DNA of 64,000 nt from Ideonella sp. A 288 (GTDB lineage Bacteria; Pseudomonadota; Gammaproteobacteria; Burkholderiales; Burkholderiaceae_C): contig NZ_MWLO01000139.1 in assembly GCF_002198735.1 (NCBI RefSeq), positions 1-64,000 of the forward strand, in the 5' to 3' direction. Shown here piece by piece: positions 30,930 to 39,947 of the stretch (positions are counted from its first letter, which is position 1; every line of letters begins with the position of its first letter). The position numbers and the translations under genes were made by a program. The notes under the pieces were generated by a model. The model did not search any database. It was not told the origin of the DNA and was given only the letters and a program-made list of their open reading frames with translations.

Positions 30930-31706
30930 ATGAATCCCCGTTTCAAAGACAAGGTCGCCGTCGTCACCGGCGCCGCACAAGGCATCGGCCGACGCGTGGT
31001 CGAGCGCATGCTTGAAGAAGGCGGGCGCGTGGCCGCGGTGGACCGCTCCGATCTGGTCCATGAGCTGCGCAGCCTGCCAGGCGCCGCCGATCGGCTGCAG
31101 ACGCTGACCGCCGACCTGGAGCGCCATGCCGATGCCGAGCGCGTGATGGCGGCCGCCGCCGACCGGTTCGGCCGGCTGGACATTCTCGTGAACAACGTCG
31201 GCGGCACGATCTGGGCCAAGCCCTTCGAGCACTACCGCGAGCACGAGATCGAAGCCGAGGTGCGCCGCTCGCTGTTCCCCACGCTGTGGTGCTGCCATGC
31301 GGCCCTGCCCATCATGCTGGCACAAGGTGGTGGCGCCATCGTCAACGTCTCGTCCATCGCCACCCGGGGCGTGAACCGCGTCCCTTATGGCGCGGCCAAG
31401 GGAGGCGTCAACGCACTCACAGCCTGCCTGGCGTTCGAGAACGCCGAGCGCGGCGTTCGCGTCAACGCCACCGCCCCAGGCGGCACCGAGGCGCCACCAC
31501 GGCGCATCCCGCGCAACACCGAGCAGCCCAGCGAGCAGGAGAAGGCCTGGTACCAGCAGATCGTCGACCAGACGGTGCAGTCCAGCCTGATGAAGCGCTA
31601 CGGAACCATCGACGAGCAGGTCGGCGCGATCCTCTTCCTCGCCTCCGACGAGGCCAGCTACATCACCGGCGTCACGCTGCCAGTCGGCGGCGGCGACCAG
31701 GGCTGA
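30930..31706 (+). CDS. benD: benzoate cis-diol dehydrogenase
   Basis: 258 residues of the short-chain dehydrogenase family. The cofactor loop VVTGAAQGIGRRVVE, the NNVGG motif and the active-site YGAAKGGV (Tyr-x3-Lys) with the upstream serine in NVSSIA are present. It oxidises and decarboxylates the benzoate diol to catechol. Encoded 10 nt after benC with its own AGGAA site. Confidence 0.93.
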   Translation: MNPRFKDKVAVVTGAAQGIGRRVVERMLEEGGRVAAVDRSDLVHELRSLPGAADRLQTLTADLERHADAERVMAAAADRFGRLDILVNNVGGTIWAKPFEHYREHEIEAEVRRSLFPTLWCCHAALPIMLAQGGGAIVNVSSIATRGVNRVPYGAAKGGVNALTACLAFENAERGVRVNATAPGGTEAPPRRIPRNTEQPSEQEKAWYQQIVDQTVQSSLMKRYGTIDEQVGAILFLASDEASYITGVTLPVGGGDQG

Positions 31707-31753
31707 ACGGCCCGACCTTTTCCCAAACACAACACATTGTTCAGGAGACTTCC

Positions 31754-33139
31754 ATGAGACACATTGACGTTCACAAGATCGCCGACGAGGCGCGCTTCAA
31801 CCGCTTCCACGGCCTGGTGCTGTTCTGGTGCGCGCTGATCATCATCTTCGACGGCTATGACCTGGCCGTGGCCGGCATCGCGCTGCCGTCGATCATGAAG
31901 CAGATGGGTGTCGATGCCACGCAGGCGGGCTTCATGGTCAGTTCGGCGTTGTTCGGCATGATGTTCGGTGCCATCTTCATGGGCACCATCGCCGACCGCA
32001 TCGGCCGGCGTTGGGCCATCGCCATCTGCATCGCGCTGTTCAGCATCTTCACCGCCGCGGCCGGCATGACGAACGACCCGGTGACGTTCAGCGTCACCCG
32101 CTTCCTGGCGGGCCTCGGCATCGGCGGCGTCATGCCCAACGTGGTGGCGCAGATGACCGAATACTCGCCACGCAAGGTGCGCTCGACCATGGTCACCTTG
32201 ATGTTCAGCGGCTATGCGGTGGGTGGCATGCTGGCAGCGGTGCTGGGCAAGGGTCTGATCGAGAGCCATGGCTGGCAGTCGGTGTTCCTCGCTGCGGCCG
32301 CGCCGGTAGTGCTGATCCCGTTCATCCTCAGGTCGCTGCCCGAATCGATGCCCTTCCTGCTGAAGCAGGGGCGGCATGACGAGCTCAAGGCCATCGTCGC
32401 CAGGCTCGACCCGGCCTTCAAGCCGACCTCCGAGGACCGCTTTGCGCTGCCCGCTGTCGACAAGGCCGCTGACGCACCGGTGAGCCAGCTGTTCCAGGAC
32501 GGCCGCGGCTTCAGCACGGCGATGTTCTGGATCGCGTTCTTCATGTGCCTGTTCATGGTCTATGCACTCAGCTCCTGGCTGACCAAGCTGATGGCCGGCG
32601 CCGGCTACAGCCTCGGCTCGGCACTGACCTTCGTGCTGACGCTGAACTTCGGCGCCATGATCGGCGCGATCGGCGGTGGCTGGCTGGCCGACCGCTTCAA
32701 CATCAAGTGGGTGCTGTTCTCGATGTACGTGCTGGCGGCGGTGTCGATCACGCTGCTGGGCGTGCCGATGCCCACCGAGGCGCTGTTCTTCGTGGTCGGC
32801 CTGGCCGGTGCGTCGACGATCGGCACGCAGATCGTCACCTATGCCTATGCCGGACAGTTCTACCCGATGGCCATCCGCTCCACAGGCATCGGCTTCGCCT
32901 CCGGCGTGGGCCGCAGCGGTGCCATCCTGGCCCCGATCGTGATCGGCGCGCTGGTGGCGATAGCCTTGCCGCTGCAGCAGAACTTCATCGCCATCGCGAT
33001 CCCCGCGGTGATCGCCGCGGTGGCTGTGGCCATGATCCAGCACGGTCGCTCGGCGTCCGCTCGGGCACACGGCGCGGGCGTGGCCGTCGGGACGGCCGTG
33101 GGCAGGTCGCCCGCAGTGGCCATCAGTGCCTCCAAGTGA
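31754..33139 (+). CDS. benK: aromatic acid/H+ symporter of the MFS (BenK-like)
   Basis: 461 residues from the ATG at 31754, with TCAGGAGA upstream. The AAHS-family signature FDGYDLAVAGIALPSIMKQ in the first helix and GMMFGAIFMGTIADRIGRR in loop 2-3 are clear. Twelve membrane segments are visible. It probably imports benzoate. The first ten residues (MRHIDVHKIADEARFNRFH) are typical of BenK/PcaK. Confidence 0.88.
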   Translation: MRHIDVHKIADEARFNRFHGLVLFWCALIIIFDGYDLAVAGIALPSIMKQMGVDATQAGFMVSSALFGMMFGAIFMGTIADRIGRRWAIAICIALFSIFTAAAGMTNDPVTFSVTRFLAGLGIGGVMPNVVAQMTEYSPRKVRSTMVTLMFSGYAVGGMLAAVLGKGLIESHGWQSVFLAAAAPVVLIPFILRSLPESMPFLLKQGRHDELKAIVARLDPAFKPTSEDRFALPAVDKAADAPVSQLFQDGRGFSTAMFWIAFFMCLFMVYALSSWLTKLMAGAGYSLGSALTFVLTLNFGAMIGAIGGGWLADRFNIKWVLFSMYVLAAVSITLLGVPMPTEALFFVVGLAGASTIGTQIVTYAYAGQFYPMAIRSTGIGFASGVGRSGAILAPIVIGALVAIALPLQQNFIAIAIPAVIAAVAVAMIQHGRSASARAHGAGVAVGTAVGRSPAVAISASK

Positions 33140-33159
33140 GCGGGCGCCAGGGGCATCCC

Positions 33160-34485
33160 ATGACAACACTCTTCCAGTGCGCCATCGCCGGCGCTGCCGC
33201 CTGCCTGCTGGCGACCACGGTTCAGTCGCAGTCTTCGGGACTGGCAGACCGGCTGGGCCGCGACATCGACGCCCAGGTGGCGCTGCACTATGCCGGCGTG
33301 GAACGGCTCTACCAGGACCTGCACGCCCATCCCGAGCTCGGCTTCCAGGAAGTCCGCACCGCCCGCGCCCTGGCGGGCGAGTTGCGCAGTGCCGGATTCG
33401 AGGTCACCGAGCAGGTCGGCCGCACCGGCGTGGTGGCCCTGCTGCGAAACGGGCTCGGGCCGACCATCCTGGTTCGCACCGAACTTGACGCACTGCCGAT
33501 GGAGGAGAAGACCGGCCTGTCCTACGCCAGCCGGGTGCAGGTCGACCACCTGGGTCGGCAGACCTACGTGGCCCACAGCTGCGGACACGACCTGCACATG
33601 GCGAGCTGGGTCGGCACGGCCCGCACGCTGGCGGCTCTGAAGGACCGGTGGCAGGGCACGCTGATGTTCATTGCCCAGCCGGCCGAGGAACTGCTGGGCG
33701 GCGCGCGGGCAATGCTGGCCGACGGCCTGTTTCAGCGCTTCGGCAAGCCCGACTTTGCCTTTGCGCTGCACAGCTGGCCGATGGCCTACGGCGAGATCGG
33801 CTTCAACGTCGGTCCGGTCACCTCCAACGCCGACGCCTTCGAGGCGACCTTCCGTGGCCGCGGGGCGCATGGCTCGGCGCCCGACAAGGCTATTGACCCG
33901 GTGCTGATGGCGTCGCGCTTTGTCGTCGACGTGCAGGGCGTGGTCAGCCGCGAGAAGGACCCGTTCCAGTTTGGCGTGCTTAGCGTCGGCGCGATCCAGG
34001 GCGGCAGCAGCGGCAACATCATTCCCGATAGCGTGGTGTTGCGCGGCACGCTGCGCAGCTATGACGCCACCGTTCGCAGCAAGCTGCGCGACGGCCTTCG
34101 ACGCACCGCGCTGGCCACGGCGACGATGGCCGGCGCCCCCGAGCCTGAGCTGAGCTTCACCCAGGGCGGCGATGCCACGGTCAACGACGCGGCCCTCGTC
34201 GAGCGCACCGAGACCGTGTTGAAGGCGGCCTTCGGCAGCCAGGTCCGACGGATGCCGCCGATCACGCCGAGCGAAGACTTCGCGGAGTTCGGCGCCGCGG
34301 GCGTGCCGTCGATGTTCTTCCTGGTGGGCGTGCTCGACCCGAAGGACGTGGCGGCCTCGCGCCAGCCCGGCGGCAAGCCGCTGGCTGGCAACCACTCGCC
34401 GTTCTTTGCGCCGGTGCCGGAGCCTTCGATCAAGACTGCGGTGAAGGCTATGAGCCTGGCCGTGCTGAGCGCGCTGCAGCGCTGA
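33160..34485 (+). CDS. exported M20-family amidohydrolase
   Basis: 441 residues with a signal peptide (CAIAGAAACLLATTVQSQ). M20/amidohydrolase metal motifs are visible: HSCGHDLHMASWVG, PAEELLGGARAML and RGRGAHGSAPDKAIDP. It matches hippurate hydrolase/N-acyl-amino-acid hydrolases, but with export. Following benK by 20 nt, it could free benzoate from benzoyl-amino acids in the periplasm. That function is inference from context. Confidence 0.8.
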   Translation: MTTLFQCAIAGAAACLLATTVQSQSSGLADRLGRDIDAQVALHYAGVERLYQDLHAHPELGFQEVRTARALAGELRSAGFEVTEQVGRTGVVALLRNGLGPTILVRTELDALPMEEKTGLSYASRVQVDHLGRQTYVAHSCGHDLHMASWVGTARTLAALKDRWQGTLMFIAQPAEELLGGARAMLADGLFQRFGKPDFAFALHSWPMAYGEIGFNVGPVTSNADAFEATFRGRGAHGSAPDKAIDPVLMASRFVVDVQGVVSREKDPFQFGVLSVGAIQGGSSGNIIPDSVVLRGTLRSYDATVRSKLRDGLRRTALATATMAGAPEPELSFTQGGDATVNDAALVERTETVLKAAFGSQVRRMPPITPSEDFAEFGAAGVPSMFFLVGVLDPKDVAASRQPGGKPLAGNHSPFFAPVPEPSIKTAVKAMSLAVLSALQR

Positions 34486-34551
34486 GCGACCCTTCACGAT
34501 CGCACCGGTAATGCGCAACGCCATGCCCGGTGCCCACCAGAGACACTCGCC

Positions 34552-35376
34552 ATGACCTCTCCCTGCATCATCACCGTTGCGATCACCGGCTCGCTGCCGC
34601 AGAAGCGCGACAACCCGGCGGTGCCGATCACCGTCCAGGAGCAGATCGAATCGACCCATGAGGCTTTCGAGGCCGGCGCTTCCCTGGTGCACCTGCATGT
34701 GCGCAACGACGACGGGACCGCGACGTCGTCTCCCGAGCGCTTCGCGCAGGTCATGGAGGGGATCCGCAAGCACTGCCCGGGCATGATCGTCCAGTTCTCG
34801 ACCGGCGGTCGCTCCGGTGCCGGCCGCGAGCGCGGTGCGCACCTGGGCCTGAAGCCCGACATGGGCTCGCTGGCCACCGGCTCGGTGAACTTCCCGACCC
34901 GGGTCTACGACAACAGCCCCGACCTGGTGGAGTGGCTGGCCACCGAGATGCGTGAGCACGGCATCAAGCCCGAGATCGAGGCCTTCGACCTGTCGATGGT
35001 CTTCCAGGCAGCGAACCTGCAGCAGCGGGGCTTCATCCAGGGTCCGCTGCATGTGCAATTCGTGATGGGCATCCGCAATGCGATGCCGGTGGACCGCGAG
35101 GTGCTGGAGTTCTATGTCCGCACCCTGCAGCGCGTGGCCCCAGGCGCCACCTGGACTGGAGCGGGCATCGGCCGCGACCAGATGACGATGGCGCGTTGGT
35201 CGCTGGAGCTGGGCGGCCACTGCCGTACAGGCATGGAAGACAACGTGCGCTTGGACAAGGACACGCTCGCTCCTTCCAACGCGGCGCTGGTGCGCGCGGT
35301 GGCACGGCTGTGTGAGGAGCAGGGCCGCCCCGTCGCCAGCGCTCGGCAGGCTCGTCAGCTGCTCGGCCTGCATTGA
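34552..35376 (+). CDS. BKACE-family beta-keto acid cleavage enzyme
   Basis: 274 residues of the DUF849 family. The TIM-barrel start [22 protein letters not shown] and zinc ligands in VHLHVRND (histidines 47 and 49) are clear. [12 protein letters not shown] and the glycine-rich [12 protein letters not shown] are further landmarks. BKACE enzymes cleave a beta-keto acid with acetyl-CoA into acetoacetate and an acyl-CoA. In this operon, 3-oxoadipate is an obvious candidate substrate, but the sequence alone does not fix it. Confidence 0.8.
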   Translation: MTSPCIITVAITGSLPQKRDNPAVPITVQEQIESTHEAFEAGASLVHLHVRNDDGTATSSPERFAQVMEGIRKHCPGMIVQFSTGGRSGAGRERGAHLGLKPDMGSLATGSVNFPTRVYDNSPDLVEWLATEMREHGIKPEIEAFDLSMVFQAANLQQRGFIQGPLHVQFVMGIRNAMPVDREVLEFYVRTLQRVAPGATWTGAGIGRDQMTMARWSLELGGHCRTGMEDNVRLDKDTLAPSNAALVRAVARLCEEQGRPVASARQARQLLGLH

Positions 35377-35392
35377 ATCTGGAGACCCTGCC

Positions 35393-36703
35393 ATGTCTGA
35401 CCCCACTCCTCTGTCCCCGGCCGAGCAGGCCCTGCGCGACGCGGCGCGCGAGTACCACCGCGCGCCCATGCGCGGCAAGATCGCCGTGACCCCGACCAAG
35501 CCGCTGTCCAACCAGCGCGAGTTGAGCCTGGCCTATTCGCCCGGCGTCGCCTACCCGTGCCTGGACATCGCGGCCGATCCCTCACTGGCCGCCGAGTACA
35601 CCAGCCGCGGCAACCTGGTGGGCGTGATCACCAACGGCACGGCCGTGCTCGGGCTGGGCGACATCGGCCCGCTGGCCGCCAAGCCGGTGATGGAGGGCAA
35701 GGGCTGCCTGTTCAAGCAGTTTGCCGGCATCGACGTGTTCGACATCGAGTTGGCCGAGCGCGACCCGTACAAGCTCGTCGACATCATCGCTGCGTTGGAG
35801 CCGACACTGGGCGGCGTCAACCTCGAGGACATCAAGGCGCCCGAGTGCTTCTACATCGAGAAGGCGCTGAAGGCCCGGATGCAGATTCCCGTCTTCCACG
35901 ACGACCAGCACGGCACGGCCATCATCGCCGCGGCGGCGCTGCTCAACGCGCTGGAACTGGTGGGCAAGCCGATCGGGCAGGTCAGGCTGGTGGCATCCGG
36001 TGCCGGCGCGGCGGCCATTGCCTGCCTGGACGTGCTGGTGGACCTCGGCCTGCGGCGCGAACATGTGTTCGCGGTCGACTCCAGGGGCCTGATCCAGGCC
36101 GACCGTGCCGACGTGCGCGCGGGCCGGCTCGACGAGAGCAAGCACCGCTACTGCCAGCGCAGCAGCGCGCGCACGCTGGCCGATGTCGTGGCCGGTGCCG
36201 ACGTGTTCCTGGGCTGCTCCACCGCCGGCGTGCTGACGGCCGAGATGGTCAAGACGATGGCAGATCGGCCGGTGATCCTGGCGCTGGCCAACCCCGAGCC
36301 CGAGATCCGCCCCGAGCTGGCCCGAGCCGCGCGGCCCGATTGCATCATCGCCACCGGTCGCTCGGACTATCCCAACCAGGTCAACAACGTCCTGTGCTTC
36401 CCCTACATCTTCCGCGGTGCACTGGACTGCGGAGCCACGAGGATCACCGAGGCCATGAAGCTGGCTTGCGTGCGCGAGATCGCCGCGCTGGCCAAGGCCG
36501 AGGTTCCGCCCGAGGTGGCGGCCGCCTACGCCGGCCAGCCACTGACCTTCGGACCCGACTACCTGATCCCGACCCCCTTCGATACGCGGCTGATCCTGCG
36601 CATCGCCCCCGCGGTGGCGCAAGCGGCTGCCGAGAGCGGCGTGGCGCTGCGTCCGATCGCGGACCTGAACGCCTACCGCCAGTCGCTGTCACGCCGGGTC
36701 TGA
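35393..36703 (+). CDS. malic enzyme, short form without phosphotransacetylase domain
   Basis: 436 residues from the ATG at 35393, with a GGAGA site. Motifs are [18 protein letters not shown] (active tyrosine), [25 protein letters not shown] and the metal motif [11 protein letters not shown]. The nucleotide fold [16 protein letters not shown] follows. MaeB proteins of many proteobacteria carry an extra C-terminal phosphotransacetylase-like domain, which is absent here. It converts malate to pyruvate with NAD(P)H and may drain the C4 products of the benzoate pathway. Confidence 0.9.
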   Translation: MSDPTPLSPAEQALRDAAREYHRAPMRGKIAVTPTKPLSNQRELSLAYSPGVAYPCLDIAADPSLAAEYTSRGNLVGVITNGTAVLGLGDIGPLAAKPVMEGKGCLFKQFAGIDVFDIELAERDPYKLVDIIAALEPTLGGVNLEDIKAPECFYIEKALKARMQIPVFHDDQHGTAIIAAAALLNALELVGKPIGQVRLVASGAGAAAIACLDVLVDLGLRREHVFAVDSRGLIQADRADVRAGRLDESKHRYCQRSSARTLADVVAGADVFLGCSTAGVLTAEMVKTMADRPVILALANPEPEIRPELARAARPDCIIATGRSDYPNQVNNVLCFPYIFRGALDCGATRITEAMKLACVREIAALAKAEVPPEVAAAYAGQPLTFGPDYLIPTPFDTRLILRIAPAVAQAAAESGVALRPIADLNAYRQSLSRRV

Positions 36704-36782
36704 TCCCGACGCCGGGTCGCCGGCCGACTTGATGGCGCCGGCCGTGGCAGGCGCAACAACGCAAGGTTGACGTGGCGGGCTG

Positions 36783-37466
36783 TCAACGCGAGGGCGGATC
36801 GGAGTCCGCATCGTTCGTCGCGTGGCCCGCCTGCCAGGCCGGCAAGCGCCAGTCCAGCCCGATCGCGGCAACGCGCAATGCCGTGGCCGTGCTCGCCGCG
36901 GCCAGGAGCGAGCCCCATTGCGAGAAGCCTGCTGCGTGGGCCCCCACCATTACCCAGCCGCCCGCGAAGGAGCAGATCGCATACGGCCGGTGGTCGCTGA
37001 AGGCCCTGGGTATCTCGTTGCAGACGATGTCGCGCAGCACGCCCCCGAACACCGCGGTGACCATGCCCAGGATCACAGCGATGACGGCCGGCATCGCCGC
37101 GTCGATGGCGATCTGGGTGCCCACCGCAGTGAACAGGCCCAGCCCCAGCGCATCGGGCCACTGCATAGCCCGCTCCGTCGGATCCAGGTGCCGGGCGCGC
37201 ATGAACAACATTGCTCCGACGCACAGGGCAAGCAGGATCCAGACCCACTCGGCATGTTGGACCCAGAACAGCGGGCGACGGTCCAGCAGGATGTCGCGCA
37301 CGGTGCCGCCGCCGAAGGCTGCCAGCCCAGCGACGACGCAGATGCCCACGGCATCCAGGCGCTTGCGTGCTCCTTCGATGACGCCGGACAAGGCAAACGC
37401 AATCGTTGCCACGATCTCGACGGCAATCTGGGTGTGGGACAGCGCCCAGGGTACGGCAGTGGACAT
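36783..37466 (-). CDS. UPF0126/TRIC-like membrane protein, copy 1
   Basis: 227 residues. Two repeats of a glycine-rich membrane domain are visible, with FALSGVIEGARKRLDAVG and GLAAFGGGTVRDILLDRRPLFW in the first half and GMVTAVFGGVLRDIVCNEIP in the second. The prokaryotic family includes trimeric TRIC-type cation channels and the YicG group. The second copy at 57373-58026 is very similar over the whole length. It is convergent with the malic enzyme gene. Confidence 0.85.
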   Translation of the reverse strand: MSTAVPWALSHTQIAVEIVATIAFALSGVIEGARKRLDAVGICVVAGLAAFGGGTVRDILLDRRPLFWVQHAEWVWILLALCVGAMLFMRARHLDPTERAMQWPDALGLGLFTAVGTQIAIDAAMPAVIAVILGMVTAVFGGVLRDIVCNEIPRAFSDHRPYAICSFAGGWVMVGAHAAGFSQWGSLLAAASTATALRVAAIGLDWRLPAWQAGHATNDADSDPPSR

Positions 37467-37688
37467 GCGCTCCTCTCAGACTGGTGGCGCCTGACCGCAA
37501 GAGTCTAGGTCCAGGCATCGCGCCGTATCGGCCAGGCTACGGATGCAGGGACACGACGCTGGTCGCCACATTCCCGTCCTCACCGGACGCTTCTGCGCCA
37601 TGGAAGGCGCACCGCTCATCGTTGTCGGCGCCAGCGATGTGCTCCGCTGTTGCGCGAACACTCGCAAACTTTGCGTCGCCAGCAGGCC

Positions 37689-38201
37689 CTATGCAACGGC
37701 TTGCGCTTCGTCACCTTCCTCCGCAGAGAGCCGCTCTGCATCGAGCCGCTGCATGTTCTCGAGGATCTTGAGCAGGTAGTGCAGCGTGTGCGTGACGTCG
37801 TTGACCGAGAAGTCCGACAGGATGGCCTCGTAGTAGCCGTGGATCTTGGGCAGGGCCAGGTCCTGCCAAACGTGCCGCCCCGACTCCGTCATCGTGACGA
37901 CGCGCGAGCGGCGGTCCTGCCCGCTCGCGGCGACGGCCACGTGCCCGTCCCGCTCCATGCGGCTGATGAGGCCCGAGAGGTTTTGCCTGCTCACCATCAG
38001 GTAGCGGGCCAGATCCCCAATGCTCATGCCGCCCTGCGACTTCTCGCGCGACAGGGCACCCAGCACGGCCCACTGCTGCGTCGTCAGCCCTTCGTCCTCG
38101 ACGGCACGGGTCCCTGTTTTATGCAACATGTTTGCGCATTGGTAGAGGCGAAAGAACAACCTGTTGGCAAGGTCTATCTTGGTGTCGCGCGAGTTTGACA
38201 T
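37689..38201 (-). CDS. MarR-family regulator of the CHC operon
   Basis: 170 residues from the ATG at 38201; a GTG at 38213 is a possible alternative. The winged helix region (LTTQQWAVLGALSREKSQGG; MSIGDLARYLMVSRQNLSGLI; DRRSRVVTMTESG) is typical of MarR regulators such as those that sense aromatic or alicyclic acyl-CoA esters. It is divergent from badH across a 147-bp gap holding two palindromes. The effector is inferred to be a CoA ester of the pathway. Confidence 0.88.
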   Translation of the reverse strand: MSNSRDTKIDLANRLFFRLYQCANMLHKTGTRAVEDEGLTTQQWAVLGALSREKSQGGMSIGDLARYLMVSRQNLSGLISRMERDGHVAVAASGQDRRSRVVTMTESGRHVWQDLALPKIHGYYEAILSDFSVNDVTHTLHYLLKILENMQRLDAERLSAEEGDEAQAVA

Positions 38202-38212
38202 AGGGTTTACCA

Positions 38213-38227
38213 CTATCTACAGGATAG
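38213..38227. promoter_or_regulatory. small palindrome upstream of marR gene
   Basis: CTATC-TACAG-GATAG (38213-38227) is a perfect 5-bp inverted repeat, 11 nt upstream of the regulator's ATG. It could be a site for autoregulation. Confidence 0.4.
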
Positions 38228-38236
38228 AAAAGCCGC

Positions 38237-38265
38237 TTGAGGCCGTTGAAGGTCTGGCCTATAGT
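38237..38265 (+). promoter_or_regulatory. sigma70-type promoter of the CHC operon
   Basis: TTGAGG (38237-38242) and TATAGT (38260-38265) are separated by exactly 17 bp. The promoter reads toward badH, with a leader of about 75 nt. The operator below overlaps the -10 and start point. Confidence 0.68.
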
Positions 38266-38290
38266 TGCGTCAATGTATTGACGTATCTAT
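38261..38290. promoter_or_regulatory. MarR-type operator of the CHC operon
   Basis: CGTCAAT-GT-ATTGACG (38268-38283) is a perfect 7-bp inverted repeat, extended by ATAG (38261-38264) and CTAT (38287-38290) into a 30-bp palindrome. It overlaps the -10 element and expected transcription start, the right place for repression by the divergently encoded MarR protein. Confidence 0.75.
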
Positions 38291-38348
38291 TCAGGCCGAT
38301 ACGCCACATCTTCGGCTAACCGACCCACTTTTGCAACGGAGAGACCCA

Positions 38349-39119
38349 ATGAGCAAGCGCTTCGACAACCACACCGTGATCGTCACTGGAGGCGGCGGTG
38401 GCATCGGCGGCGCCACTTGCCGTCGCTTCGCCGGCGAAGGCGCGGCCGTCGCCGTGTTCGACCTGAACCTGGACGCGGCCGAGAAGGTCGCCGCTGGCAT
38501 CCGGGCCGAGGGTGGTCGTGCACAGGCCTTCCACTGCGACATCACCGATCGCGCCAGCGTCGATGCCGCCGTCATCGCCGCCGAGAAGGACCTTGGCCCG
38601 ATCGACGTGCTGGTCAACAACGCCGGCTGGGACGTCTTCAAGCCGTTCACCAAGACCGAGCCCGCACAGTGGGACAAGCTCATCGCGATCAACCTGACCG
38701 GCGCGCTGCACATGCACCACGCCGTGCTGCCGGGCATGGCCGCGCGCAAGAAGGGTCGCATCGTCAACATCGCCTCGGACGCGGCCCGCGTCGGCTCGTC
38801 GGGCGAGGCTGTCTACGCGGCTTGCAAGGGCGGCCTGGTGGCGTTTTCCAAGACCATTGCCCGCGAGCATGCCCGCCACGGCATCACCGTCAACGTCGTC
38901 TGCCCCGGCCCGACCGACACCGCGCTCTTCGCCGACTACAAGGAAGGCGCGGGCAACCCCGAGAAGCTGATGGAGGCGTTCACGCGCTCCATCCCGCTCG
39001 GCCGCATCGGTCAGCCCGACGACCTGCCGGGCGCCATCCTCTTCTTCGCCAGCAGCGACGCTGCCTTCGTCACCGGACAGGTGCTGAGCGTGTCCGGCGG
39101 CTTGACCATGAACGGCTGA
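38349..39119 (+). CDS. badH: 2-hydroxycyclohexanecarboxyl-CoA dehydrogenase
   Basis: 256 residues from the ATG at 38349, with GGAGAGA upstream. It is a short-chain dehydrogenase: cofactor loop VTGGGGGIGGATCRRFA, NNAGWDVF motif, serine in IASDAARVGSSGEAV and YAACK active site. Next to an unmistakable badI, it matches BadH of Rhodopseudomonas, which oxidises 2-hydroxy-CHC-CoA to the 2-keto ester. First gene of the operon. Confidence 0.88.
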   Translation: MSKRFDNHTVIVTGGGGGIGGATCRRFAGEGAAVAVFDLNLDAAEKVAAGIRAEGGRAQAFHCDITDRASVDAAVIAAEKDLGPIDVLVNNAGWDVFKPFTKTEPAQWDKLIAINLTGALHMHHAVLPGMAARKKGRIVNIASDAARVGSSGEAVYAACKGGLVAFSKTIAREHARHGITVNVVCPGPTDTALFADYKEGAGNPEKLMEAFTRSIPLGRIGQPDDLPGAILFFASSDAAFVTGQVLSVSGGLTMNG

Positions 39120-39148
39120 CCCAAGCCACCCCACCTGGAGATACCGAC

Positions 39149-39931
39149 ATGAACTTCGAAGACATCCTGTACGAGGTCCGCAACGGCGTGGCCTGGATCA
39201 CCATCAACCGCCCGGACAAGATGAACGCGTTCCGGGGCACCACGTGCGACGAGATCATCAAGGCGCTGAACAAGGCGGGCTACGACCGCAACGTCGGCTG
39301 CATCGTGCTGGCCGGCGCTGGCGAGAAGGCCTTCTGCACCGGCGGCGACCAGTCGGCCCACGACGGCAACTACGACGGCCGCGGCACCATCGGACTGCCG
39401 ATGGAAGAATTGCACACCGCCATCCGCGACGTGCCCAAGCCCGTGATTGCCCGCGTGCAGGGCTTCGCCATCGGTGGCGGCAACGTGCTGTGCACGATCT
39501 GCGACCTGACCATCTGCTCCGAGAAGGCCATTTTCGGCCAGGTCGGTCCGAAGATGGGCTCGGTGGACCCTGGCTACGGCACCGCCTTCCTGGCCCGCGT
39601 GGTGGGCGAAAAGAAGGCGCGCGAGATCTGGTACCTGAACAAGCGCTACTCGGGAGCCGAGGCCGTGGCCATGGGCCTGGCCAACGTCTGCGTGCCCCAC
39701 GAGCAGCTCGACGCCACCGTGCAGGAGTGGGCCGAGACGATCTGCGAACGCAGCCCGACGGCCATCGCCATCGCCAAGCGCAGCTTCAACTGCGACACCG
39801 CGCACCAGAGCGGCATCGCCGGCATGGGCATGTACGCGCTGAAGCTGTACTACGACACCGACGAGTCGCGCGAAGGCGTGGCCGCGCTGAAGGACAAGCG
39901 CAAGCCCGACTTCCGCAAGTACGCCAAGTAA
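39149..39931 (+). CDS. badI: 2-ketocyclohexanecarboxyl-CoA hydrolase (ring opening)
   Basis: 260 residues of the crotonase fold. Stretches such as NRPDKMNAFRGTTCDE, AFCTGGDQSAHDGNYDGRG and IFGQVGPKMGSVDPGYGTAF match, as I recall it, Rhodopseudomonas palustris BadI nearly residue for residue. It hydrolyses the 2-keto ring to pimeloyl-CoA. This is the diagnostic gene of the cyclohexanecarboxylate route. It follows badH by 29 nt. Confidence 0.94.
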   Translation: MNFEDILYEVRNGVAWITINRPDKMNAFRGTTCDEIIKALNKAGYDRNVGCIVLAGAGEKAFCTGGDQSAHDGNYDGRGTIGLPMEELHTAIRDVPKPVIARVQGFAIGGGNVLCTICDLTICSEKAIFGQVGPKMGSVDPGYGTAFLARVVGEKKAREIWYLNKRYSGAEAVAMGLANVCVPHEQLDATVQEWAETICERSPTAIAIAKRSFNCDTAHQSGIAGMGMYALKLYYDTDESREGVAALKDKRKPDFRKYAK

Positions 39932-39947
39932 GCCGGGGAGCGCCGCG

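Noticed and set aside
32860-35511. Leftward open frame of 883 codons opposite benK, the M20 hydrolase and the BKACE gene
   Set aside because: Antisense to genes with clear motifs; no ribosome site and no recognisable domain.
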